A stretch of 64,000 bases of DNA from Lonicera japonica. Its lineage: Eukaryota; Streptophyta; Magnoliopsida; Dipsacales; Caprifoliaceae. The stretch spans positions 115,784,790 to 115,848,789 of the forward strand of contig CM038463.1 in assembly GCA_021464415.1 (NCBI GenBank). Reading direction: 5' to 3'. Below are positions 24,045-36,960 of this stretch, one piece after another; positions within the stretch are counted from its first letter, which is position 1, and each line of letters starts with the position of its first letter. The translations under genes were made by a program, and so were the position numbers. The notes under the pieces are model-generated. The model worked only from the letters and a program-made list of their open reading frames with translations, searched no databases and had not been told where the DNA came from.

Positions 24045-26287
24045 TCCGTGGATTGAAGTTGAATTCTTGCTCCAACATTTTCAATAGCGTCTCTCCACAG
24101 AAAAATCGAGTTATGGTAAAGATAATGCTTCTGTCCAAAAAAAGAATAAAAAATTCCTAACTTCTAAGCAACATTTCTTTTCCATGTTATTGTTTTCTTT
24201 GACAGTAAACTCTTTCCTAAACACTTTCAATATTTTATTTCGTAATTTGACACAATCTTAATCTTAATCTGGGGTTGATTCAATTAACGACCAAAAACGG
24301 TCCCTGAATGTTGTTCTCGATTGCTAATATATCAATTATGTCAACTAATTGATTTGATAGTTAAATTTTTGTATATTATTATGGTTTCGTTTGATCATTG
24401 ATGATAACATAAAAATAAATAAAAATATTTGATTTGTGTAAGAAGATAAAAAATAAGTTGAGATGCATCCTCATTTTTATGAGTAAATATCATCTTCTTT
24501 CATTATTTCTTGTGAAAAAAAAATTCTTTTTTAACCAACCAAAAATTAATAATTGGGTGATTTAGACTTTGGGTGCCGTTTGTTCATGCATATTAGACGT
24601 TGTGTGTCAAAGTTTTGCATAATAGGTGTTTTGGTTCCGTTTTGGACAAAATCCTTTAGTCAACGTAGTCAACCATTAGCTCGGTTAATTATTAACCCAA
24701 TTTACCCATTTTACCCATAAAAAAAGATAAAATATATTGCTCTTGCTTAGAGTATAAAGGAAAAAATAAACTATTATTTTTACTTGAATGAAAATTTTAA
24801 AATGGGTAAACCAAACATGATTCTTTTTTAAAAAAAAGCATCCAAAAATATTTTATTAAAACCCAACTAAACAATACGTGACGCCTACTGTTTGTTAGTA
24901 ATTTTAACATTTTAAAATATTTTAATACTTTTATGATACTATTCTAACCAAAGAAAAAATTCTGAGCATATATAATGTAATATTTTTGTTTATTTAATTA
25001 AAGTGGATGTACTTATTAATTTAGTGGATTTTTTAATATTAAATCACTAATAAAATAGTATTTATAAAATTAAATTAATAATATTTTTTTGTCAATCTAT
25101 TCACACTGCGGATTAATATAGTGGGCAATGCGGATTAATTTAGCAAAGCATATTAGTTGCAGATATTGCATATAGAAGTAAAATCACCCTAATTTTTTTA
25201 GCAATAGAAATACTTATGTTTGGTACACTATTTTAAAAAAAAATACTTAAAAATTTCATAATTCTATTTTATTATCTTTTCGAAATTGGTTTTTCCTTAC
25301 TTCTAATTTTTTGAATTTTTTTTACTTATTAAAGGTGTATTGTTAGATGTGAAATAAGTTTTAAATATTAAATTTTAAAACTTAAACCAAACATAATTTT
25401 TTAATATAAATTAAAAAATAATTTTATAAAGCCGAACCAAACGGACCTCTAAGTTTCTGGTTCAAGCATTAATTGTTTTAAATAGAATATTTATCATTTT
25501 CTCAATATATATTTAATATAAGAGAAATGTTATTGTACTTCTGAGTTTTTTCGGATTTATATGATTTTGATTTATATGATTTTCTTTTCAATATCATATA
25601 ATCCTTTATGTCTTTTGGATATGACTTGATATTTGTGCTTGGTGATTTATCTATATTTTGACGTATTCTCGTAACTTTTTAAGTGGATGATGCACATTGT
25701 ATGATTATATATAAAAAGAACATTAAAAAAATATTAATCTATTAACCATATTCTAGTCGTACTGTGTCTTCATTTTTAAAATTTGCCGTCTTCACATGTA
25801 CTTACAATACCCGATATGACATATGTGTTCCTGTGTCTGCAGTGGCGGACCTATGTTGGGGTCCGTCTCCTGAAATTTTGGAATTTTTTTTTACCCATAT
25901 TTGATATTAATTTATTTATACATATAATGTATGTGCTATTATAATATATAATTTAAGCAGATATATTTAACACTAAGGTAAGTTGGTCTCATAGTTAGGA
26001 TTAAAAATAACATTATTTAAACACTAGTTCAAATAAATAGCAACTTTTACATTTTTTTTATTTAAGTGAAGTCCATAGACTTTAATTTACCCAAATAAAA
26101 TTACTAGTTTTAATATTAATATAAGAGAGATGTTACTATTTGACCTATAATAGTAGCATTTATATGTCAAAATTTATTCCTTAAAAGGTATAAGAATTAT
26201 ACCTAACATTATCTATGAATTCAAACATAGTCCAAAAATATTTTCGAAAGAAGGCAATAGTGAAAATATGCGGTCTTTCTATATAAT
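24045..26287. other. Intergenic DNA between the hAT element and the LINE
   Basis: No gene is seen. It contains one copy of a dispersed repeat (24990-25190, see separate entry) and, at 25841, a CAGTGGCGGACCTA motif of the kind that opens many plant hAT repeats, without a partner end. Confidence 0.4.
24990..25190 (+). repeat. Dispersed repeat, copy A
   Basis: This copy is close to identical over its first 150 bases with 39986-40134, starting TTATTTAATTAAAGTGGATG and running through AATATTTTTT to GCGGATTAA. The match resumes at 40567-40620 beyond a MITE, so copy A represents the uninterrupted form. Family unknown. Confidence 0.75.
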
Positions 26288-26303
26288 AAGTACATAATCA
26301 GCT

Positions 26304-27107
26304 ATGGCTTCTAGGCTTGACAGTGCCATGTGTAGCTCTGATTGGTTTGATTGTTGGCAATCAGTCAGTTGCACTGCTCTTAACAGAATTGCTTCATACC
26401 ATACTCCTCTCTTGTTTCATTCTAATAATGAGACAGTTAATGGCCCTAAGCCATTCAGATTTTCTTCTGCCTGGATTCTGCATTTTTCTTTTGATGAGGT
26501 GGTTACCAAAGCCTGGGCTAAAGAGGTTCCAGCAACTTGTCCTATGGTCATCATGCAATTAAAATTGAAGCAACTCAAACAAGATTTGAAAATTTGGAAT
26601 TCTGAAGTTTTTGGTGATGTTAATGTTAAAGTCAAACAAGCCAATGACCAACTTCAACAAATCCATGAGCAAATAGAGTCTGCTGGCCACTCTAATGCAT
26701 TGGATATATTGGAAACTGAGGCATAGGCTAATTTAATGCAAGCTCTTCATATTCAATAAAGGTTTTGGAAATAGAAGGCTAGAATCAATTGGCTCAAGGA
26801 TGGGGACAAAAACACTACTTTCTTCCATAGAATTGCTAGACAAAGATGGGCTTCTAATAAAATTGTTTCTCTTAAACATGAAGGCAGAACCTTGCAAGAT
26901 CCCTCACAGCTCAAAAATCATATAGTCAGCTACTTCCAAAGTATGTACAACTCTCATACTCAGACTCATGACTACTCGTTGGTTCATGAAGTCATTCCTC
27001 AATTGGTCACTGATTTTGACAATGATATGTTATGTGCTATTCCTTCTGATGAAGAAATCAAAAGAGCAGTTTTTTCTCTGAAACCCCAACTCTGCCCCTG
27101 GCCCTGA
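26304..27107 (+). pseudogene. LINE ORF2 fragment: endonuclease end to RT linker
   Basis: The frame opens with SDWFDCWQSVSCTALNR and a HTPLLF segment, matching the last part of the apurinic-type endonuclease of plant LINEs. It continues, after in-frame stops at 26724-26726 and twice between 26757 and 26781, with KARINWLKDGDKNTTFFH, the conserved linker before the reverse transcriptase. A single-base shift near 27085 moves the protein to the next frame just before the conserved PGPDG-like motif. Confidence 0.8.
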
Positions 27108-27147
27108 TGGTTTCTCTGGTTCTCTGTACCACAACTGTTGGCATATT

Positions 27148-28491
27148 GTGGGAGCATGTGTTTGCAAAGCCATTAAATCCTTCTTTTTGAATGGCTGGAT
27201 TCTCCCTGGATTTAACTCTAATTTCATAACTCTTATCCCCAAAACCCCCAGTGCTGATACCATTACCAACTTCAGACCCATTGCCCTTGCTAATTTCATA
27301 TTTAAGATTATTCCCAAAATCCTAAGTGAAAGGTTAGCTACCATAGCCCCCAACCTCATCTCTTATCAGCAAAATGGTTTCATTAAAGGGAGACATATTC
27401 ACAATTCCATTGGGGTGACATCTGAATGCTTCAACATGCTGGATAGGAAAAACATTGATGGTAACATTGCCATTAAAATTGATATTGCTAAGGCCTTTGA
27501 CACCCTTGATTTGGGTTTTCTTTTGGAAGTTCTTCAAACTTTTGGCTTCAGCAATATTTTCATCAAATGGATATCCTGTCTTCTTCAATCTGCCAAACTG
27601 TCTATTCTTGTTAATGGCACTCCCTGTGGTTTCTTCAATTGCTCAAGGGGTGTTAGACAGGGAGACCCTCTGAGCCTCATTCTTTTCTGTTTGGCTGAGG
27701 AAGTGCTAAGCAGATACATAAGTAAGTTAGCCAATGAGGGAGCTCTCAAGCCTATATCCTCTCCCAAAAGCTGTGATGCCCCCACACACTCCCTCTAAGC
27801 AGATGATGTAATGATTTTTTGCAGAGGTGATAAGAAAAATTTGATGATCATTCAAAAAAAATTGACTGATTATGCTAAGGTTTCTAGCCAGAACATCAAT
27901 TATCAAAAGAGTCAAATTTACTTTGGTAAATATGCTATGCAAAGAAAATCTGCTATTACCTCTTTGTTAGGAATGACTGCTGGTTCATCCCCCTTTTGCT
28001 ATCTTGGTGTGCCTATTTTTAAAGGCAAACCAAAGACTAGCCACCTTCAACCTATTGCTGACAAAATCAGGATCAAATTGGAAGGATGGAAAGGAAAAAT
28101 TATGTCTTTTGCTGGCAGAGCTGAGCTTATAAAATCTGTGGCTGTGCCTATGCTTCTTCACTCTTTTATGGTGTACTCTTGGCCAGCAAAACTCTCAAAA
28201 ACAGTGAATACTTGGCTGAGGAACTTCTTATGGTCTGGTGAGATTTACACCAGAAAATTGGTGACTGCCAGTTGGCACTCCATTTGCAAGCCCAAGCTCC
28301 ATGGGGGGTTAGGTATGAGAGATACTAAACTGTTGAACATGGCTGGTCTCCTCAAACACACATGGGATATCCTTCACTCTAACAGCCAATGGAGCAATCT
28401 TGTGAAGAAGAGATTCAATATTATGAACATCAGTGCCCCCAATACTTACAAAGTGTCCTCTTTGTGGCCTGGTTTCAAACATGCTCTGTAA
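27148..28491 (+). pseudogene. LINE reverse transcriptase domain, inactivated
   Basis: Reads NFRPIALANFIFKIIPKIL, then QNGFIKGRHIHNSI, IAIKIDIAKAFDTLD and GVRQGDPLSL, the ordered motifs of a plant LINE reverse transcriptase. At the catalytic YADD box the Tyr codon has become TAA (27796-27798), giving stop-Ala-Asp-Asp. The frame then continues to a second stop at 28489-28491. The catalytic Asp of the AFDTLD motif is intact, so inactivation is through stops. Confidence 0.88.
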
Positions 28492-28515
28492 GTTATCAAA
28501 GCCCAAGCTAGATGG

Positions 28516-29385
28516 GTGGTAGGCAATGGAAATACTATAAATATATGGGAGGACATGTGGTTACCTTCCTCCCCTATTACCTGTCCTCCTGCTCTTCTCC
28601 AAAAAAGCAATAATGTAAGTAGCTTCATCTTTGACAGGAAATGGTATGTGCCATCATGGTTCAAGCATCAATTTCCTTTCTTGGTTAATGAAATCACCCA
28701 AATTCAGTTACCTTCCAAAAGCAAGGGTGATAGATTGATATGGCCACACACTCCAAAAGGTTCTTTATCTTTTAAAAATGCCTACTTGTTTATATGCAAC
28801 AGCAATCAGGTTCATTGGACCTCCCAAATCTGGAAAACATTCATACCTCCTAGAATCTCTTGCCACACCTGGAAAATCCTACAAAACAAAGTCCCAACTC
28901 AAGATAACTTGCAGAAAAGATGCATGGTCATTGTGTCTAGGTGTGAGATATGCCTATCCAACTGTGATAGTGTGGAACATGTTTTCCTCAAGTGTCCCTA
29001 TGCCATCTCTTTGTGGAATTGGTTGTTTGATACATTTCAAATAACCATTTATGTCCCTCAAAATATTTTAATTCTTTGGAAAGCTATTTGCACAGTCAAG
29101 CTAAGTCCTCAATTACACAATCTTTGGATATGTGGCTGCCTTCTTACCTTTCACCTGATCTGGGAGTCTAAAAACATGGCTATTTTTTACCTCAAAAGGC
29201 CTGTTATTTCTAGAACCATACACCATTTAAAAGGATGGCTCAAGGAGCTCTCTCAATTCATGAAGGGCTGCATGCAAAACTGTGTGAAAGACTTGTCTAT
29301 CCTTCATAAACTGGGTGTTAAAGGTCAATGCCAATCTGCTCTAAAAATTGTGGAAATCACCTGGTCTCCCCCTCACCTTAGTTAG
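28516..29385 (+). pseudogene. LINE zinc-binding RT (zf-RVT) region
   Basis: In frame with the preceding RT piece. It contains WKILQNKVPTQDNLQKR, a Cys-x-x-Cys pair (CEICLS), then VEHVFLKCPYAISLWNW, the zf-RVT motif downstream of plant LINE reverse transcriptases. It ends at TAG, after which the protein resumes one frame over. Confidence 0.85.
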
Positions 29386-29863
29386 GGCCAAAGTTAACAT
29401 AGATGGCATGGCTCTTGGCACCCCTGGAAGAGCTGCCATTGGTGGTATATTCAGGAACTACAGGGGCTTTTCTAAAGGCAGTTTCTGCAAGTACATAGGC
29501 ATACATAATGCCTTTTTTGCTGAACTTGAAGCATTCATCACTGCTGTGGATATTGCTTGGTCCAAGAATTGGAAGAAAGTTTGGTTTGAATTAGACTCCA
29601 TGACAGTTGTTAAATGCACTCAGAATGCTACTTTTAATCCTCCTTGGCAACTGTTAAACAAATGGTCCAATTGCCAAACTCAACTCAAAAGTATGCAACA
29701 TCATATTTCTCACATCTTCAGGGAAGGAAACAAAGCTGCTGATATGTTGTCAAAACTGGGATTAAAGGAACCAAATCTAAAATGGTGGAACTCTCACCCA
29801 GCTCAAGTTGACTACATTCTTGCTAATGAATATGCTGCTCTCCCCAATTACAGATTTAAGTGA
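29348..29863 (+). pseudogene. LINE RNase H-like domain
   Basis: Begins AKVNIDGMALGTPGRAAIGG, then AELEAFITAVDIA, VWFELDSMTVV and HIFREGNKAADMLSK, the RNase H-like (RVT_3) domain that ends many plant LINEs. The key acidic residues (IDG, ELDS) are retained. Frame differs by one from the zinc-binding part, so a frameshift lies near 29360-29385. The rest of the element to the A tail is 3' untranslated. Confidence 0.85.
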
Positions 29864-30448
29864 CTGTCATAATTTTCTCTGCATTGGTCCCTTGTTTTCT
29901 GCGATGATCTCACCAATGTTGCCTGCTACTATCAGCAGAAGTGCTGCTACATTCTCTGCCGTATTAATACATGTTTTCTGTTCATTGGAAAGTATTTTCT
30001 TTTTTGCTCTGCTGCTTTTTAAAGCCTTCATGTTTTGGCCTTTTTTCCTTTGGTTTTCTTTTATGGTTTTATTTATGGTTTTGAAGAGGTTTGATGAATT
30101 GGGTAGTGGACTTTTTGGCTCTTCTCAAAGTCCATTAACCAATTTTCTTTTTTCTTTTATGGTGTACTTTTTATTGTTTTGGCTATGGAGATGGCCCTCT
30201 GTATTTCCCACCTATTTTCTTTATTAATGTAGCTCTCTATGGCCCTCTTTGGGCATAGAGATTTAAAAAAAAAGTACATCCCCAGGTGACGAGAAGGGTC
30301 AAGGATATGAACTTTGTTTTTTCAGTTACCTTTAAAGCATATACCAACCATTATGAGTTTTTTAAGGAGGAAGGACACTTGTATCACAATTTTAAATAAG
30401 TTATATGTGTCATATTTTTACTTAAGTGTTAAAATAGTAGTATATAAG

Positions 30449-31004
30449 TAGTGCCGGTCTTGAATTTTTCAGAGCCTAGGGTAAAAGCAAAAACTAGGAC
30501 CCTATATATATTTAAACATAGTAGTGAACTCACTTTTATTTTTTAACCAAGATCTAACTTGTTCAAATTAACTACAAATTTAACATTCAAGCCAAATATA
30601 TTGTATTGATTCAAACTTCAATATATAAAAATTTAGAATAAAAGACTAGTATATAAACAAAATCTTCAGTTGAGTTATCAATTCCTACAAATTCTTCAAC
30701 ATGATTTTGCTACTCAGATCCATTGACTAAATCTTCAGTTGAGTTATCAAGTGAACTATTTGTTTGGTTTTGAAAATTTTTATCCAAAGCTCCCTTTTGA
30801 GATTGAGCTAATTCTTCTTTCTGTCTTTTTCTTTTTTGATTTCCAGATAGGTGTTTCTTTAGTCTTTAATTTTTCTTTTTAATATATGAAATCAGTTATT
30901 AGTTATAATAATCTAATACAATACTTACTAAAAAAAATTTGGGCCCCCCTAAATAATGGGCCAAGGGCGGTCACACTTAGTGCCCCCCTTCAGGGCCGGG
31001 CCTG
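30449..31004. mobile_element. hAT-type MITE
   Basis: A 556-bp non-coding segment whose ends TAGTGCCGGTCTTGAA and, on the other strand, CAGGCCCGGCCCTGAA match at 11 of 16. Flanking octamers TATATAAG (30441-30448) and TACATAAG (31005-31012) differ at one base, consistent with an aged 8-bp hAT target duplication. The right end also carries C-rich GGGCCCCCC-like sequence. No transposase. Confidence 0.6.
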
Positions 31005-31012
31005 TACATAAG

Positions 31013-31464
31013 CAGAGAGAGAAAATAAATATTATCTAATATATTAAGAGAGAAAGTGTAAAAATATAAAAAAAGTAAGAAAGTTAAAGAGAAAAAGCAA
31101 GACAAGGAAACACCCAAACGCTTAACAATGTGATGTTTAGGATGATAAAGGCCATTCCCTCGCCATAATAGCACCACCTAGTTTAATAATGGGTCGACTC
31201 ACAAGAAATGCAGTTAGCTTGCCACAATATGAGTGAATGAAAGTGTTGTAAGTGGTAGTTGGTGGGCAAGAAGCTTATTGGCCTTCCTACTGCACACAAG
31301 AAGATGTGAGACAACTCAAATTCCAGCTTGCACATATATGGTAGCTTCTTATTATTCACTCTTCAAGTGGCTGAAGCTTCTGTTTAGAAACTTATTTTAA
31401 CTCAACTTTATCAATAACATATACTTCGGAACAATATTTTATCCCACATTTCTTAAACATTTTG
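31013..31464. other. Short intergenic spacer
   Basis: Nothing coding or repetitive was recognised between the hAT-type MITE and the second LTR. Confidence 0.4.
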
Positions 31465-34120
31465 TGTGACGACTCAAATCTCGTTTGAACTTTAGACCTC
31501 CGAGACCCGGATAATTACGATGCCGTATGCGACGGCAGGTTTAAAGTGTATAATTTAAACTTATTTAAATAGTAAATTACATATAAAGCCTCATTTAAGA
31601 AAAAATTTGGCATGTGAAATCCATAAAGTTAAATAAATCTGAACCTATAAATTGATAAAATAAATTTTATTTCTCGAATTTAAACTCCACATTTATAGCA
31701 TAAATATCCATATAAAATCACGAATGTTCCTACAATACAAATCCTCCACCGAGGTCCCAATTTTAATTAAAAAGTTTTACATCATCTACAATGAATTATA
31801 CATTAAAACAAATAGAATGTTAAATATACTAAGTGTCTGAAAATACATATAGCACATAAAACACAAGTCGTCCACGGACGGCTACTAGTATCTAAGGTAT
31901 ATCAAAGGTATCTAAACTCTGCATACGCGCCATCCCACGGAAGTGCCTAGTTTGAAATATGGGAGTGAGACAAATACGGGTTCCATGAGAACTATAAGAT
32001 TTTGTGTATTAAAATACACGTAGATATCCACACACATCGTGCTGTAATGAAAATTGTAAAATAACTCTTTAGTATCAAAGTTCATATATTTAGATATAAT
32101 TATTTACATATATGAAATATTACACCAAGTTTCTATCCACCAAAGATGGGCGTCTAAGCTACTCTGTAAAGCCAACTTGTCCCAATGGACCAAAATATAT
32201 TTAAAAAACAAATATGCACGCTATGCACATAACATGAATCTCAACCCCAAAATAGGAAACTCATATATTCAATTGCCTATAAAAATATCAACAATAGGTT
32301 TAATAATAAAATACGTATCTCCAAGATATAAGTAATAATAATATCATCGATAAATATAATCATAAAATAAACGTAGATACTAATCTTTTAACCCACTATC
32401 TTATTTCATATTGAATATCTAGGATTTTTTTAATTGTGCACAACTATCATGATCTAAGCCCCAAAGGCTGGGTCTCCCTATGAATCACCTAAATGTAAGC
32501 CCCAAGGCTAATAATTCATATATGGTATACAACCTCTAAGGTTAGGTCCCCGTATGAACCAAGGTAGGTAGCCACCAAGGCTAAATCCCCTCGCGGACCA
32601 TTAATGTCTAAAATACTGAAATGTTAAATAACCTCAACCATATAAATCGTCAAACTACAATTTGCTGCGAATAATCTTAAAATGCCAATTATAAATACCA
32701 CAAGTCAATCAGGCTACCAATAGCCATGGAAAGCACTATTATCATAAAATTATATATTGTATACATATAAAATTGTATAGTTAACTTTCATCATATTTTA
32801 TATATATAAAATATTTATCCATAAGGTTTAATACATAAACCAAGTATATATATTTAACATACCCTTAAACCATATATATATATATATATATCAAATCATA
32901 TATTTTTTATGTTCGTCATATAGTAATATTAGTATTGTACTTAAGCTAGGTTCGTAAGTTTGTTAACTAGTGGCTAAGTTAAGAAATTTATCTAATAGTT
33001 TCACCAATTAAGGAGTTTTACAATAATTCATCAAATTAGCACCGAGCCAAGTATAATTCATAATTTATACCACTTAAATTCAATATAAACCACCCCATAT
33101 GGTTTTCGTACATTTTTAAAGTCAAAAGTACATTAAAAACCTGCCCCAGCATAATTATAAACTATCGAGTTTCTAACAAATCTCACAAAGAATCAACTAG
33201 TAACTTAAGTACAACAATAATATTATACACATGAGTAATCATAGTCAAAACATACTTTAAAGCCATTAATATATCAATTATATATACGTATTGTCGATAT
33301 CATATCCGTTTATATGGGTTTCGTATCAATCTTAATAGATGTCAACATATAAAGGGGGATTCTTGTGAAACCATCAAATTAAACTTAAATAAAACACAAA
33401 TCAACCAAAAGAATCAAAGAAAAACAACCCATTCCCATACACAAGACAAATTTTGAAATTATATAAAAAGGCCTCAATTTTGGTTGGATTCGAAAAATGC
33501 AACACATAATAATTTGAAAAAGAGTTTGAGTACTAGTGTTCTCACCTTATTGAAGTTAGATCCTCGAGTATTAAACATTGAATCGATTAACCAAGAGTTT
33601 CCCCCAAAAGCTTGAAACCTTGGTCATGGATGATTAAAAGGATGGAGAAGTTTATGATGATGATTCTTCTCAAATTCTTATAAAATCCTGAATTAATTGA
33701 AGTAATACATAAAGAATATTAAAAAATCTCATATCTATTTAGAGCTCTTTAAAAGTGTTGTGGTTGTGTGTATGGTCGAATGGGGGTGTTTAGGGGTGAC
33801 AAATCTAATATCAAAACCATAAAAATACGATTTTGATCAGATATGGGCGCATCAGCCGACTGATGGGCCTATTGTTGTTATTTTTAACAGTTCAACTACT
33901 TCATTCCCAGTTTTAACTACTAAGGGTGAGAATTAGGTATAAGCCAAAACATGAAAGTGTTAGATAATTGAATTACCTTTCCAATTGCGCAAACGAGGAC
34001 TTATTTGGACCTCGGATGAATAAGTTATGGCTTTCTTACGCCATGAATGTCACTTTTCAATAAATGCAATTTAGGTGGTGAATTTTTGAATTTTGCTCCA
34101 ACCACCCCAAATAGGTTACA
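31465..34120 (-). mobile_element. Second long LTR, related to the one at 2.2-6.9 kb
   Basis: It starts TGTGACGACTC and appears to end AATAGGTTACA. The order of landmarks matches the first LTR: a GCGCCAyCCCACG block about 450 bases in, a following ATGAGAACTATA-like segment, and near the end GTGAGAATT, CCAAAACATGAAAGT and AATTGAATTAC. The flanking pentamers (TTTTG before, ATATA after) do not match, so it is a decayed solo LTR or part of a rearranged element. At about 2.7 kb it is much shorter than the first. No gag/pol. Confidence 0.5.
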
Positions 34121-34689
34121 ATATAATAGGCGGAAGAATTAATGTATAAATGGAGTGTGGAATATATCTAAACCACTCAAATACCACCTGAACCCAAACT
34201 TGCCTCCCGAAGAGATGATTTTTCATAAATGGGAATTATAAAGGGAATTAGCAAGAAAATCACATAATGTGTGTTATAGTTTGTGTCTTTGTACGCCAAA
34301 TTTACCTATTTATACTACTTTACCAGCCAGATTTACCTATTTATACTACCTTACCTTTCCATACCATTATGAAATATATGTATTTTTGTTTTTATGCATG
34401 ATATAGTAAAATTATGAGTTTTTGTAATATTAGATCAAATTATTATCTTTTGTTCTAAAGACGACCTAAGGCCAACAAAAATAGAAAAAAACTACATCAG
34501 TAAATCAGTTACTTCCAGTCGGGGATCCTTAAAAACTACCACGTGTCCGTTTTGGTGATGATCAATTTTTTACGTAACATGCAATTGCATTGGCTTCCCT
34601 TGGAATATATTTAATGCAACATGTTTAAAGCATTCAAATAAGTCTTCTACAATCATATATATCGCATTAACATATGGGTTGCCTTTCTC
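34121..34689. other. Intergenic spacer
   Basis: AT-rich, with a short direct duplication of TTTACCTATTTATACTAC near 34300-34350. No gene recognised. Confidence 0.4.
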
Positions 34690-35260
34690 ATTGTCTTATA
34701 GCTAGCAAGTGATAATATTAAAATCTGTTTCCATAATAAGTTTTTTAATGAGTCTTTCCCAGGCAAGCTCAAGACTAACTTTTAACACTTTAAGCTAAGT
34801 TTCAGCCACCAAAGCACTTCCAATTCTAGCTGAGAACCCTAATTTCCAATGATCTTCCTTGACTTTTATAGTTCCACCAATAGCGGCACAATTGAAATCT
34901 CTGTGTTTATGCTAGGTTCAATTTAAGCTAGCCTAAATTAGGGGGAGACCATTTGCACAATATCTGATCATCGCCAACAATATTATGAATGAAAGAAAGA
35001 CTCATTTCCAGGGCCTTTTTTTAGTAACATCAATAAAAGTTTGAGTATGCATAACTTCTCTATCAAATACTCATAGATTCATTCCTTTCCACAATTGTTA
35101 TATCATAGCAAATAAAACGTATCCCTATGGAATTCCAGGCCATATTCTTGATTTAAATATTCAATTCCTAATGTTTTCCATAAACCAATCCTTTTTTGAT
35201 GAGTTAAAGAAATCAACTATATTAACACTCAAGTATAAATTCCATAATTCCGTTACTTTT
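34690..35260 (-). pseudogene. LINE zinc-binding/RNase H relic
   Basis: On minus, several short frames line up with the end of plant LINE proteins: first a tryptophan-rich zf-RVT-like piece, then, near 34840-34900, a Trp-Lys-Leu-Gly-Phe-Ser-Ala-Arg-like run and ALVAE, as in the RNase H-like domain. There are many frameshifts and stops, so it is an old fragment in the orientation opposite to the LINE at 26.3-30.3 kb. Limits are approximate. Confidence 0.5.
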
Positions 35261-36305
35261 TTACAATATCCCACTAATCCAGTTTATTATTCAATCTATT
35301 AATGTCATCTTGTTATATTTTTTTAAATGTATTTATGAATTCCCCTATTTTATAAAAACAAAACTTATCTCGTGAAAATTTGGTTGTCCCTATTTTACGA
35401 TTAAATAGGAAAGCGATTCTGAACATTTTTTTATACAAAGCAAGAATAACACAATTATTTTATACAAAATATTTTTTTCATTTAGAGATAATGGGCTCTA
35501 AGGTCTCGCTCTGTAATATTTTATGACATTAAGGACGAACTCATGTTTAATAAAGGAAAGCATTACAAATTTTATAATTTGGTTTTACAATAAGGATACT
35601 TTTCATAATATTAATTTATTTTAAGAAAAATGATAAATGTTGATGGACAAATATACCTCTATATTATCTTGCTTCCATGCTTGCAAAACAATGTACACAT
35701 CTCGTAGTATAAAAGTTGTAACGAAAGATCTACGATAACGTTCTCGTAACTATCGCCGAATTCATCTATGCAGTACAAAAGAAAATGGAATGAAGGTAAT
35801 GGAAGGAGTATATAGTGCAAAAGTTTATTGTGTATCATCATAACCATGACAATTACTCATATCCTATTGTTATATGAAGGATCTTTATTTTTCGTTTTTC
35901 TTTCCGCACTTGAAGTTTGATATGATTTTAGGAAGGAGTGGTTTATACTTAATTTGTTGGAAAGAATAGCATTTAATCCACTTCACCTCTTGGGGGTCAA
36001 CTGAGCAGCAACTATAACTTTGATTTTTGACAGAGGGTGACAAGACATGCATCCCGAGTGTAAGAGAAAAGGGAAAATGACAACTGCTAGTAAGCCAATG
36101 ATCAATTGCTAATGACTCTATTTAACATGGTTTGTGCAATAAATGATTTATTTTAATGTAGTGATGTTCAATTTCATCTCTCTTCAATTTTTTTCTTGTA
36201 GATTTGAAAAGAGAAAATAGAGGATTAGGGATTTTGAGTATTAAGATTTGGGTGGTAGTGGAGGTGTTTGGGGAGAAAGAAAATGGAGTATTGAGATATG
36301 TGTTC
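35261..36305. other. Intergenic DNA, nothing recognised
   Basis: AT-rich sequence with no coherent protein, RNA gene or terminal repeats. Confidence 0.35.
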
Positions 36306-36309
36306 ATCT

Positions 36310-36960
36310 GTAGTGTTAAAACCTTTTTAGCACTATTATAGTGTTGTACAATTGGTCATAAAACTGTTTTAGCACCATGTGATTAATTAATTTGGGCAAA
36401 AATAGTGTTAAATCTGTTTTATCACAATTGAATTTTGTTATTCTTTGTTTTCTATTGGTATCAAATATGTTTTAGTACCATGTAAATAGTTACTATGTTC
36501 TAGATAATTGATGCTAAATTTGTTTTAGCACTTGGATGTGTAGCATTGGATGGGTATCAAATATGTTTTAGCATCTTCAATTTAGTTATTTGTGTTTACA
36601 TTTAGTGCAAAAACCTTTTAGCACCATTTTAATGTTGAACAATTTGTACTAAAACTGTTTTAACACCATGTGACTAGTTACTTTGGAAAAAAATGGTATT
36701 AAATATGTTTTAGCACATTTGAATTTCTTTATTCTTTGTTTTCTATTGGTGCTAAATATGTTTTAGCACCATGTAAAAAGTTACTATATTATACAGAATT
36801 TGTGCTAAATCTGTTTTAGCACTATTCTAGTGTTGGACAATTGGTACTAATTTTTTTAATACCATATGATTAGTTACTTTGGATAAAAATAGTGTTAAAT
36901 ATGTTTTAGTACCATGTAAATAATTAGTATATTCTAGAGAATTGGTGTCGATGATCGACT
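36310..36960. repeat. Degenerate repeat field with TTTTAGCAC palindromic motifs
   Basis: A short motif close to GTGCTAAAnnTGTTTTAGCA, itself an imperfect inverted repeat, recurs about a dozen times. Around it larger blocks recur: AGTGTTGTACAATTGG at 36342 is echoed near 36632 and 36829; CTTTGTTTTCTATTGG occurs at about 36442 and 36736. The field therefore grew by duplication of units of roughly 200-300 bp. Such clusters are common near the ends of DNA transposons, but no ends were found. Confidence 0.7.

Larger units (their letters stand above)
26296..30271 (+). mobile_element. 5'-truncated LINE (plant L1 type) with poly(A) tail
   Basis: This non-LTR retrotransposon copy is about 4 kb. It begins inside the end of the endonuclease domain, runs through reverse transcriptase, zinc-binding and RNase H-like domains, and ends in a short A run (30264-30273). 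AAGTACAT occurs just before the start (26288-26295) and just after the tail (30272-30279), a fitting target-site duplication from target-primed insertion. 5' truncation is the usual outcome. The single long frame is broken by stops and frameshifts, so it is dead. Confidence 0.88.

Noticed and set aside
25841..25880. CAGTGGCGGACCTA motif like an hAT end
   Set aside because: No inverted partner or 8-bp duplication found before the LINE at 26296.
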